A stretch of DNA of 64,000 nucleotides from Terebella lapidaria (taxonomy: Eukaryota > Annelida > Polychaeta > Terebellida > Terebellidae), in assembly GCA_949152475.1 (NCBI GenBank), contig OX424555.1, positions 72,183,499 to 72,247,498 of the forward strand, given 5' to 3'. The notes beneath the pieces are model-generated. The model did not search any database, was not told where the DNA came from, and saw nothing but the letters and a program-made list of their open reading frames with translations. The position numbers were made by a program, and so were the translations under genes. Shown here in pieces: positions 10,925 through 22,100 of the stretch (the first letter of the stretch is position 1; each line of letters starts with the position of its first letter).

Positions 10925-12570
10925 CAATTCAAGGTCAAGAGAATATTCAGCATATATAACATTAAGCATATATCATGTCGACAGTTGATTGCTAAGCTGT
11001 AAATTCAATAGTCAGTGAGATATTAGCAATTTTGTGCTGTGGCCTTGAAAATGAAGGGGCAAAGGTCAAATTCAAGGTCATCAAAATATTCAGTGTATAT
11101 CATTTTCTATATCATGTCCACAATTGATTCCCTAGCCATACAATCAATAGAGGAGCAAGATATGAGCCAGTTTGTCCTTGGACCTTGAGAATGAGGTCAG
11201 AGGTCAAATTCAAGGTCCGAGAATACTGTAAAAACACTTTTTTTCGCGGGTATTAAATTTCGCGGTTTTTACCAAAGGCAATTTCGCGGGGATTTAATTC
11301 CGCGGTCCAGTGATTGCCAGTAATCGCGTAAAAAATTTGCAGTTGATGGACATCACAGTATATCAATGCAATTGGTGTGAGAAATGGAAAGTCAGGAAAT
11401 CAAATCAGATTTTATTTGAAATTTTAAACACAAACGTCAAACAAGTCATGCTTAGTCTGCAAAAGCTTGAACTTGGTGCAGATGTCATCGGCACCAAGTT
11501 CAAGCACGTGCCATGCAGACGCTAGCGACCGGTATCTGGGCACTGTAACTAACGTAATTCTGCGCGTTATGATTAGCAACAGCGTATTGTGCTATGGACG
11601 GCCACAAACCTCAAAATTAATTTTCGCGGGAGACTTATTTTAGCGAGGTATTTAATTTCGCGGATCTACCCTTACCGCGAAATAAGTACCGCGCAAAAAT
11701 TAGTACTTTTGCAGTATTCAGCATATATCATTTCCTACATGTCCACAATTGATTCCTAAGCTGTAAAATCGATAATAAGTGAGATATTAGCCATTTTGTC
11801 CTGTGACCTTGAAAATGAGGTGAAAGGTCAAATTCAAGGTCATGACAATAATCTGCATATATCATTTCCTATATGTTCATAACTGATTCCTAAGCTGTGA
11901 AGTCCATAACAAGCGAGATATTAGCCATTTCGTCCTATGACCTTGAAAATGCCGTCAAAGGTCAAATTCAAGGTCATCAGAATATTCAGCATATATCATT
12001 TCCTATATGTCCACAATTGATTCCTAAGCTGTAGAGTCGATAATAAGTGAGATATTAGCCATTTTGTCCTGTGACCTTGAAAATGAGGTCAAAGGTCAAA
12101 TTCAAGGTCATGACAATAATCTGCATATATCATTTCCTATATGTTGATAACTGATTCCTAAGCTGTAAAGTCGATAACAAGCGAGATATTAGTCATTTTG
12201 TCCTATGACCTTGAAACTGGGGTCAAAGGTCAAATTCAAGGTCATCAGAATATTCAGCATATCTCATTTCCTATATGTCCACAATTGATTCCTAAGCTGT
12301 AGAGTCGATAATAAGTGAGATATTAGCCATTTTGTCCTGTGACCTTGAAAATGAGGTCAAAGGTCAAATTCAAGGTCATGACAATAATCTGCATATATCA
12401 TTTCCTATATGTTGATAACTGATTCCTAAGCTGTAAAGTCGATAACAAGCGAGATATTAGTCATTTTGTCCTATGACCTTGAAAATGGGGTCAAAGGTCA
12501 AATTCAAGGTCATCAGAATATTCAGCATATATCATTTCCTATATGTCCACAGTTGATTCCTAGTCTCTAA
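10925..12570 (+). repeat. tandem array of 133-bp units in HINE copy A
   Basis: About nine units, counting two diverged ones left of the nested MITE. In the right-hand part two variants alternate. One variant has CTGCATATATC...TTGATAACTG...CCTATGACC. The other has CAGCATATATC...TCCACAATTG...CCTGTGACC. The true repeat unit there is therefore a dimer of about 266 bp. Each unit contains TGACCTTGA, AGGTCAAAGGTCA and TCAAGGTCA. Confidence 0.9.
11226..11714. mobile_element. TA-flanked MITE nested in HINE copy A (489 bp)
   Basis: The element interrupts a 133-bp unit at GAATA/TTCAG and duplicates the dinucleotide TA on both sides. Its ends are CTGTAAAAACACT and the inverted CTGCAAAAGTACT. Several TTTCGCGG words lie near each end. 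Duplication of TA fits Tc1/mariner-type mobilisation. A perfect 15-bp stem (GCTTGAACTTGGTGC and its complement, about 11464-11504) sits inside. No transposase is encoded. Confidence 0.75.
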
Positions 12571-13536
12571 TCTCAATATGAAGTGAGATATTAGGCATAA
12601 TGTGTCCCATTATAAAGCATAAAGCATAGGAAAACATGGGAAAGTCCCATTTGGGCCGAGTTTGGGCCAAAATGGTCCACTTCGAGCGATTCAAGCGCAA
12701 CGAAATTTATAGTCATCATAGGAGTACATATCAGGAGTGTTATGTATCAAAAAGAAAAAAAGTTACTGAACAGATTTTGAGAAAATGGCCACCAAATCCA
12801 AAATCAGGCATTTTTCGTCGAAAACGGCCGCCATTTTGAAAAAAGGCGAAAATCCAAAAACTAAAAAATACCTCCTTCTTGAATTATTTTTAAGTATTTT
12901 TGTGCAAAATTTCAGAAGAATTCGCCCGTAAACAAAAAAGATAAAAATGTGGACGACGACGACGACGGACGACGACGGACGACGGACGCAACGCCATGCC
13001 AATAGGTTATCGGACCATAGGTCCGGTAACCTAAAAAACACGTACACATTTTACCCTTCTGTTGACCGTCTAGTACTTGACGAGCAGATAACTGAGGTTT
13101 CACAAATGGAATGCTTGCAGCTCAGAACATTATCTTCAATTCTCCGCATTGATGTTTTGAGCCCAGCTCAAATTCATAATTTCCATATGCATACAAATTG
13201 GCACTATTGATGCTTGTAAATTCAAATGCTCAACATTGATATCGGGATAATTTCGTGAGTGTTGTGAGTGTGAAGGCATTTGAAAGCAGAGTGCTGCAAA
13301 TAATGTTCATGAAGATTGACGATATCATTAACAGAATTACGTCCTCGGTTCGCGGAATTTTCATATCAATGGCATCTATTGTCAAATCAAATCCAAATGG
13401 GTACATATATATTGTCAATATCCAAAATATTAGGACAATAGAAACATTAAATTTCTATAACTTTTTTTACAGTAGAAGCGTTGACACATGTATTTACAAT
13501 GTAGATACATTGTACTCTAATACCGATTGAGGGCGA

Positions 13537-15885
13537 CCAGACAAAAGCCCAAAGGGCAAATGCGCAATCGTGAAAACGGATACAAGCCCAATCCCAGTTA
13601 GGCAGAAAAGGGACATAAGCCCAATATTAATTGATCAGTGTCTTTGTCAAGCATGGTGCCCAGATATTGATAGATGTTGCTGTGGAAGTATCTTCAAAGA
13701 ACATGGTGTTAAATAATCAAGTATAATAAAATCGTAAACTCCGCTGTTTCCTGCGTCTATGCCCTGCTACCCTAGAAGAGCCACGCCATCTCAATCCGTC
13801 GCTACTCAGTGTCATCTTCGTGGTTTCAACGTCGACCCAACAACCGTCGTCAGAGACTTCGAACTCGCATCGATCCAAGCCCTGAAGAACGTTTTTGGTT
13901 ATCATATCTGTACACAATGTTTCCGTATCCAGCTTCCCATCACTTCTCCACTTCGTGTTCGCCGCCGTCCAGATATCGCAGAACAATATCTGTGGAGGAT
14001 GGAATAATGCCTTCAGGGAACTCGTCGACCACAAGCTTCCTGGTGTCTAATCGGGGTCTCACCGAAGGGTTCCATCAAGCCAACGCTCCGGTCCTCACTA
14101 CAATCAAGAAGAAATCGGCGACAGACCACACAAAAAGCCGCAAAGACGTCAAAAATTTCAACAATCGACTCCACAACCTATACATCGTTCGGCAACAAGA
14201 GACCAAAACAGTTGAAGGGTTTCTTCACGATGTTTTGTATATTGTAACGGTTTTGGGGCGTACCCAAAAGTTTCCCCTAGGTAATTCTATTAGTGTTTTG
14301 TGATATTATGGTTAAATAACCGTTTATTAAAATGTACATGTGTTTAAAGGTTCATACGGTTCCGTATTGTTAATGTTTAAAAGGTTTTCCGTCTCGGAAC
14401 TTGGTATATTTGTATGTTGGTAAAGCCGGAGACGAATCCGGAGACGGAGACGGAACCGGAGACGGAGCCGGAACAATGGAGTACAAAAACGTAATGACGT
14501 TATTTCCGGAAGGTCATGTGATCAGCCTCGTTTTCGGTTTAAAAGGTGACGTGTCAGCCACTGATTGGTTCTAGAGTGTTTTTAGAAATCCGAAAAATAT
14601 CAGTGTTTTGGCGGACTATGACGTCACAATAGGTTGGTCACGTGACGTGGGTCTCAGGTCTATAAAAGCCCCCGCTTCACAGCGGACGGCGGAGTTGGTG
14701 TCCTGACGTCGACCTGTGCAGACCCCTTCTCCCATAGCAGAGTACTCCCTTGTTCCGGATAGAGTCATCCAGATGATTGCAGTTTATGTCTTCCGACTGG
14801 GCACTTGGAAAATAAACATGAAAACTTCAACCGAGTTGTTTTTCCGTGTTGGTTAGGGAACTGGAATTTATAATAAAGTTAGTTCACCGGAGAAGAAAGT
14901 AATACGGAGTAAAGGGAGATAAGACCACAGTCGGTTAAGACCAAGTTGTAACGACGTCTTAGGGTGATCCAAGAACCCAGATCACCAAGGAAGGAGACGG
15001 AGACGGAGGTGGAATTCAACGGAGCAACTACGGAGGCGGTACCGGACGGAGCAGTTGCAGAGACGGGAACGACGAAGCAGTTGCAGAGGCGGTACCGGAC
15101 GACGGAGTTGCAGAGGCAGTACCTGACGGAGCGGTTGCGGTAACCGGAAGTGAGAACACTTCCGAGATACCCCATTTCAGGTCCAGTCGCAGGTTGCGGT
15201 GAGGCGGAGCCAACCGGAGCAGTTTGCAGTGAGGCGGAACCTGGCAGAGCGGTTGCAGTATTCGGAAACGGCAACGTTCCCGGATTCTCTATTCCAGGTG
15301 CAGTCGCAGTTGCAGTAAGGCGGAAAACGACGGAGCAGTTGCAGGAAAGCGGTATCCCGACGGAGCAGTTGCAGTACCCGGAGACGGAAACGCCTCCGGA
15401 TTCTTACTTTACAGGTGCAGTTGCAGATTGGCAGTCGGACGACGGTTAAGAGGTCCATTCCAGACCACGCTACCAACCTTCAGAGACTTCTAGCCGGAGT
15501 TCAACCGTACAGCAGTAGCAGTTTCCCGGAGTTTTACCGTTTCAGCTCCGGTTAAATAACAACTCACCCACCTCCCAAGAAAACCGGTTTATCAAGACGT
15601 TGCAGAAGGGTGAAGAACCCGTTACAATATAAATGACTTTGTATATAAAGTGAATTACATGTGCTTGTTTATCATGTTTATAAATGTATATAAATGCATG
15701 TCATGAATATGCATATATCATGAAATAAATTGTTTTTATTAAAACCAGTCAACTTCTTGCTTTATTTCCACATACTTATACCCATTCAACTAAGTGCAAT
15801 TAATATTGGGATTTTGTCCCACCCCTGCAAAATCCGATTGGGGTTTTGTCCAATTTTCTGTCAAGAAGCAGATTGAGCTTTTATC
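13537..15885. mobile_element. MULE-like DNA transposon remnant
   Basis: Imperfect inverted repeats of about 90 bp face each other. The left one (13537-13632) ends CCCAATATTAATTG and the right one (15804-15885) begins CAATTAATATTGGG. Between them a plus-strand frame at 13759-14007 contains GFNVDPTTVVRDFELASIQA, resembling the MULE transposase core around its second acidic residue. Neighbouring frames (about 13809-14240) look like its continuation, so the gene is frame-disturbed and short. A solo LTR sits inside. I could not define a target-site duplication. Confidence 0.45.
14243..15626 (+). repeat. solo LTR of an LTR retrotransposon
   Basis: The 1384-bp block has perfect eight-base inverted ends (TGTAACGG...CCGTTACA) and is flanked by the 4-bp duplication ATAT (14239-14242 and 15627-15630). 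A TATA box (TCTATAAAAGCC, near 14660) and an AATAAA signal (near 14811) lie in plus orientation, as expected for an LTR. No internal gag or pol region is present, so it is a fossil left by LTR-LTR recombination. The right half holds diverged repeats of a GCAGTTGCAG word. The family is probably Gypsy, but this is not shown by any coding sequence. Confidence 0.65.
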
Positions 15886-16536
15886 ATGCCTTCCCGAACG
15901 AGGGATATAAGTTAGTGGCTCTCCGAATCTAAAAAATACAGTATATATGTACGTCAAATATATGGTGTTTCGTAAATTCTGTTATATCACTATTGGTCTT
16001 CTATTTGAACGCCAACAAGTAGGCACAGGTGTCCCAAGTTCGTCAATATGATTGGCACATTCTGATGAGAAAAGATTATTGAATGATGTTCAAATAATTC
16101 ATTTCAATCAGAAACACCACAGAATAGTTTCTGACAAAAACAATATTTTGCAATATCATTAAATTTGCTTCAAGTCCTATGCTGAATATCTAAACAATTA
16201 TAAACATGATCGATTTCTTTTACTATTCGTTTCAAGAGGTCAGCAGATATTGTTTCCATGTCGGATGAGGAAACATTTCAATTTATGTTTATAGTCTTGC
16301 GTCTCGGACCATAATATGCTTAATGTCAGAGCATCATGACGGAGATTTTGGATGAGGGATTGCTATGCTAGTGGTATCAATGGCGTGGGTGACAACGATT
16401 GCTAATGATATCATTAGGTACACGATGTTCGATATTGAATGGCTCTCCTAGTCTCCAGTAAGCTCAGCGTAAGTACATAGGGTCTGCACTTACGTGCATA
16501 CAAACCTCAAAACAACTGGTGACAGTGAGGTCATAC
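15886..16536. other. intergenic stretch, nothing recognised
   Basis: I see no coding sequence, RNA gene or transposon ends between the MULE-like remnant and the right 2.1-kb repeat copy. Confidence 0.4.
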
Positions 16537-18663
16537 ATTTAGAAAAAAACAACGAAGTGTTTTCATAGCCTAGCGAACTGCGAGTCTGTGAGTGTATTTT
16601 ATGTTAATGTTCATGTCAAGAACATTTATGTACACTCGACAATATCACTTTCTGTCTGTTTTACTTCAAAGCTTGACTTGAAACTGTCGAATAGATTTTT
16701 AGCATTATATATGACTTGCTGTTGTGAGTTATACACAGGAGAGGGCAGAGCTACCGTCTTCTGGAGGAAATCAGTCATACATTTCTCCGTCAATCCTGGT
16801 AAGCTCCTATGGATATCTAGTGGGAGGTTCTTACTTAAAAATATTAAATAATGTATCCGCATATGATAACTCGGGTTTAAATAAAGAAACCATATAATTT
16901 ATGATTTATAATATCCCATTAACCAAAACACTAAGCTAGGACATAATTATACCTCTATGATGCGATGTCATGACGTGTCAGACGAATCGCAATTTCATCC
17001 AGTGCTAGGCACAAACAATTTAACAAGAAACGTTAGAAACATTATGCAGAAAGTAAATTACCAAGTTACACAACTCATGCGTAAACTTGGTGTTTCAATT
17101 TTATATGTGCATTTATGGGAATGTCAGAAACTATTGAATTATAATTTTTTGCAAAACTGACACGAAAGCTTTACATTTTTATCAGGTTAATAAGTAAACA
17201 CCATGTGTTGGAAGGCCGAATGTTTAGAATTTCAGCCGTATCTGCTTTATTAGTTATTTGTTTATTTATGATGTGCGTTATGATATCGAACCAAAGACAT
17301 ATCATGACGACTTTGTCTATCCGAATAACATACTTTTCATCGCTCGATTTTCACATTTTACTTATGCGCTATGATTCATGAAACATAACTAAATCCCAGA
17401 CTATAATCATGTTTATTCAGTGCACATTCGACCTAAAATCTGCCAGCATTCAACATATATACATGCTATCTGAAATCAATAAATAAAGTTTAATTGCACG
17501 CAGCAAACAGCTGTTCGATTTCTCTCACAATTCACTAATGCTGTTACAGCGTGTCTAACTGCAGATACATGCAACTTTCCACAAGGCTCACACACTGACA
17601 CTCCTTGGTCCTGCCTAAGTAATGCTGCTGACAAGTGCCACTAGAAAGTGAGAATCCAACAACACTAAATATAGAAAACAGTAACGTTATAAGCACCACG
17701 GTCATATTTTATCATAGTATATGATACACCAATATTGAACAGGTCAAGTAAGTTAAGTATAAAGTTGAAATAATATTATTAACATAATCACATCCCGTGC
17801 AATATTCCCAATCGTTTTGATCTTCAAGGGCACTATGATTGCAATATAAGTACATCCGAACTTTTGTTTTCTTATTGTTTAATTAGTATATTCAGTGTTT
17901 AAAAATTTTTGTATTTGAGCACATACTTTTCAACTGATATTTCTGAATTACAAGTGCCGATCCGCGAGCTATGTAAGTACATGTAATAGTTACATGATCG
18001 GTTTTGACGAAGTAATGACTCACCAACACATGAGACAATCACAATGTATCACTGTGTATAATCTTTAATACCTAACAAGCAAACAACTTTCAGAATTATG
18101 CTCCGCAATATTTTCCTGCACAAGGTACAGGGAAACATTCCACAATAGTGGGCCTATTCTATTGTCGATCGTATATGTTAAAAATAAATCACAATTGTGT
18201 GTACATGATGTAGTATTGATGTAAATTTATTTGAGCTAAACAAATATGCTGAAATTTCCTGTGGGCCTACAGTCTTTGATTATACTTCTACTCACTCGCG
18301 AACAGAATATTGACGACACAAAACACTTATTCTCAAACAACTGCAGGATATGGCCCCATCGACACAACAACAACGATAGCTCTCTTCACACGGATCTGTC
18401 GCCCGGTGAGGCGGGAAGGTCCACTTGTATCCCTCGTAAAAAACACGTACACATTTTACCCTTCTGTTGACCGTCCAGTACTTGTCGAGCAGATAACTGA
18501 GGTTTCACAAATGGAATGCTTGCAGCTCAGAACATTACCTTCAATTCTCCGCATTGATGTTTTGAGCCCAGCTCAAATTTATAATTTCCATATTCATACA
18601 AATTGGCACTATTGATGCTTGTAAATTCAAATGCTCAACATTGATATCGGGATAATTTCGTGA
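16537..18663. repeat. 2.1-kb direct repeat, right copy (uninterrupted)
   Basis: This is the insertion-free counterpart of 8022-13256. It shows the empty sites for the 900-bp TIR element (TTTAAATAAAGAAACC near 16876) and for HINE copy A (CTCGTAAAAAACACG near 18434). It differs from the left copy mainly by small indels, for example a 9-bp difference near 17305 and one of about 30 bp near 18150. Confidence 0.85.
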
Positions 18664-18864
18664 AGGCACTAGCGTACATTATGTTCATAATATTCTCATA
18701 GATTCTAGAGCGGCATTCGTAAGCACCAAATTGTATTAACTACATAAGCGTGTACCAATGTCAAAGCCGTATACCCAATGGACATTTAGATTCTGTAATT
18801 GTTCAAATTCCCCTAGAGAGCGGCACTTTTAATCCACTTGGAGATCCACTTGTCCACGTATGGT

Positions 18865-19116
18865 TTATACCCTGTGTTCGGACATGAGTCCTTCCCGCTC
18901 TAAGAAGGAATTTTGTGAATTTGTTGTTGATCCTTCGTCAAGATCTCGCGCTCCATCTGCAATGCCATTGGCTGGATTGACGGCGTCACGTGACGACCAG
19001 TCACCGAATGTTAGCTCACTATTGTTGTGTAGTTTTGGCGTCAGTACGTACGAGTTGACATCTGTGGAGAGGATGTTTATACTTCCATACTCGGCGTCAT
19101 GACTCGTGATCTCGCC
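18865..19116 (-). CDS. RET: RET last coding exon (C-terminal tail)
   Basis: This 84-codon frame follows the last kinase exon in phase 0 (preceding donor GCG/GTGAGT at 19747; acceptor CTCCCTAAAG). It encodes a Ser/Asn/Asp-rich tail with two tyrosines (AEYGS and SYVLTP) and ends in a TAA stop. It has no obvious similarity to the vertebrate RET tail, which is poorly conserved in invertebrates. Alternatives are a missed exon between 19116 and 19747 or a different acceptor. Confidence 0.65.
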   Translation of the reverse strand, partial: GEITSHDAEYGSINILSTDVNSYVLTPKLHNNSELTFGDWSSRDAVNPANGIADGARDLDEGSTTNSQNSFLEREGLMSEHRV

Positions 19117-22100
19117 CTTTAGGGAGCCTGGAATCAAAAACCATTGGTCTCGGTTTGAAAGAAAAACCATCGGTCCCGGTTTGAAACCCATATAATGTTA
19201 CATATATTGACTACAACAAGACATATTTCGTGTAAAATCTATGATGGGACACGGAATGACAACGCACCGAATCCCAAAGAATCACTGCTTTCATCGTCCG
19301 GCACTAGATGGCGCTCTGACTGGTAAGTTAGGTCCAGATAACTCTGTAAGAAACATATTGACTCATTTTTATTGCTTAATTACATTGTGAGTGGTGCATG
19401 TGGTGGTAGATTAGTGGGGATGAGACACGCTTAAAAGAATCACCAAGAACCATTCGGGAAAAGCAAGCTGTTTAGAATTATTTCTCACGATAGGATGTTT
19501 GTAGACACATCAGAACTATAGATGTATCATATTTCATGCAATTATGTGTGTATGCCTATTACACGGACCAAATAAATATCAAAACAACAAGAACGTTCAT
19601 TATTTCATCTTTGAGCAGTGCACTTAAACCCAAAAAGTGCATATGAAAAGCATTGCAAAAACGTGTGGATATTGCGTAATAAAGCATGCGATCCGCCCTA
19701 ACGCTAGATTTGCTGCAAGCTAGGGCAGATAAGCCGAAGTACTCACCGCGCTGGCCTTAAGCATGGCCTCGAACTGGCTGGCAATGTGTTTGAAGGAGTG
19801 TCGTGCCGCCGGGTCTTCCATCCAACACTGGTGCATTATCTGGAACCTGGAACAGACAAAACCATGGGCGGGGTGGCCATTTACACGAGTTACATGCAAC
19901 AAGCCAATATATTAGACAAAGTTGGGTGATAAATAAACGATGGTTGTTCCTTATATCGATAGGTTATCTGCATATAGCAGCGTATATCCTGAATCGAGCA
20001 CACCGCCCTGGCATTAATATCTTAACACAGAGAGAATGATTCACAGGAGGGAAACTACATGACAATCTATACGAACTCAGAATGCATTGATACCAATGTG
20101 TGCATTTATTCCATTATACAAAACCTAAACCATTAAAGCCTGAACCAACACACTTACAGCTGGTCGGAGCAGCCTTGTGGTTTGTCTAGTCTGTACCCCG
20201 TCTTGATCATCTGGTACAGCCTCTCGGGTGGTACTCCGGGATATGGGGTGGCGCCAAGGGTGGCGATCTCCCACAGGACCACCCCGAACGCCCACACATC
20301 ACTTTTGGAGGTGTAGACCTGATCATACAGTGACTCTGGCGCCATCCACTTGACTGGGATACGACCCTGGAGAGTGGGACAGGCAATGGACTCACATCCA
20401 GAATGTACATATAAGGCATTATATGATTACTGCACACATCGTTTATGGTATGCATAATGTCATACAATTATAGTGAATCATATATTTTGGTCACATGCGT
20501 TTTTTGTATTCGAATTGGGAAAATATGTTCCTGGCTCTCTTGCTCGAAACATGCCCAGAACACGTCCATGGGTCTGGTACAATCTCCCTGTGACCACATA
20601 CGAGTACTTCGTCTATTACGATCCTAGTACAGCACAATTGTATCACAATGATATGGAAGACCCTACTACATATTATAAAGATAGTGGACAGGGCCCCATT
20701 TGTCATAGTATATTATTACTTGTAGTGATATCCAAATAACAATACATAAAAATATATATCTGGTAGAGTAACACACATGTTGATTTTTATTTTCGAACTT
20801 CAATATTGTGTTCGTCTTAAGGCCCAGTCACACTGACAATACGACCTTGCTGCGACCTAAAATTTTTGTAATCGCGGACAAATCGTGACACGAACGTACG
20901 ACTGGTCGTACAGGTCGTGAATTGTCGCAAAAAAGAAACTAGTCGCAACAAGGTCGATGGACATGTTCAAAACTTCCAACCTACGATCTCTGATCGCACG
21001 TTGGTTTCGCACAATTGTGCCACCAGTCGGGAAAGGTGGCACCACCATTGCACATTGTCGCACGTTTTGACTAGCCAAAATGGTCGTGCTACTTGTCGTA
21101 CAACCTGGCGACTAGTGGTGCAATCAGTCGTACAACTTCAGGATCAGTGGTGCGATTAATCACGACCTGTGCCGACTGGTAGTACAACCTTACGATTGGT
21201 GGTACCACCCATTTGAAGGTTCCCGAAAGGGAAAATATTTTACCCAACACAACAAAATTTTTCAGCATTTTTTCTAAACTATAAAACTGCAAAATACATG
21301 TATGGTTTCTGTTCAAGTTTTGTGCCCTTTTGTCTCAGGTAGCGATTCATCGTACGACTGGTCATTGATTGCAACGACTGGTTGTACGTCAGGTCACTGG
21401 TCGCTGCCACGTGTTTGTACGACTGCTTGCTATCAATCTGTTCCATTCTTTCAGTGATCGTGCCACCAAGTGTACCACCAATCGTATGAAAAGTCGCTAC
21501 TTGCGATTGCAGTGACGATCACTCAGCAAATTCGAACCTGATCGTGCGATGTGACTGAGCCTTTAACGGTCTTGTGTGCTTTTGTGGTTTTGAAAACAAT
21601 TACTAGACATTGATTCGACACCCTTCTTCAAAATACAACCTCGTTATAATGGCGCTAGTCTAGTTTTTGCTTTGTTCCAAGCAATCAAGCCACCATTCAG
21701 TCAGAAATCTTGTTAGAACTCACAAAGTTTAGCCGTAATAGGCAAATGTGTTGAAACTATTACAGACTAGCAAAATCCAGTGGAACCACACGGAATACTG
21801 ATGAGTGATGAACTAGCAAACATCGTGTACGGTAACCATGATAAATGCAGCCAGGAATCTTGACTACATTTATTGGTCTATGTGGCCTGAATTTGGCGAA
21901 TATGCAATTCCCATTACATCTATAAGTTTAAAGACTTGTATATAATAACCTAGTGACTGTATTAGCTGGCATAATCATGTTAGTAGTACAACCAACCTTG
22001 CTTCTTTTCAAGTAAGCATCGCCTTCATATATATCCCTGGTTAATCCGAAATCCGAGATCTTGACCACTTTGCCCGTGGCAATGAGGATGTTCCTAGCAG

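Larger units (their letters stand above)
10861..13034 (+). mobile_element. Helentron-like non-autonomous element (HINE/pearl-type), copy A
   Basis: The right copy of the 2.1-kb repeat lacks this block, so it is an insertion. The left end begins TTAG with a small GGCC/GGCC stem, followed 20 bases in by AGGTTACCGGAC. A core of tandem units of about 133 bp follows. The right part carries a conserved 450-bp tail, a GAC-rich microsatellite (12955-12990) and a 13-bp-stem hairpin (13004-13032) whose arm repeats the left AGGTTACCGGACC sequence inverted. This plan (subterminal inverted repeat, tandem core, microsatellite, 3' hairpin) matches what is known of HINE, DINE-1 and bivalve pearl elements. 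No Rep/helicase is present. The family name is inferred. Confidence 0.7.
8022..13256. repeat. 2.1-kb direct repeat, left copy (interrupted)
   Basis: Apart from its insertions, this segment matches 16537-18663 in order and orientation with only scattered substitutions and small indels. It starts at ATTTAGAAAAACAACGAAG and ends at GATAATTTCGTGA. It is interrupted by a 900-bp TIR element (8367-9266) and a 2.2-kb Helentron-like element (10861-13034). No protein-coding potential is evident. It is either an unclassified repeat family or a local duplication. Confidence 0.85.
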
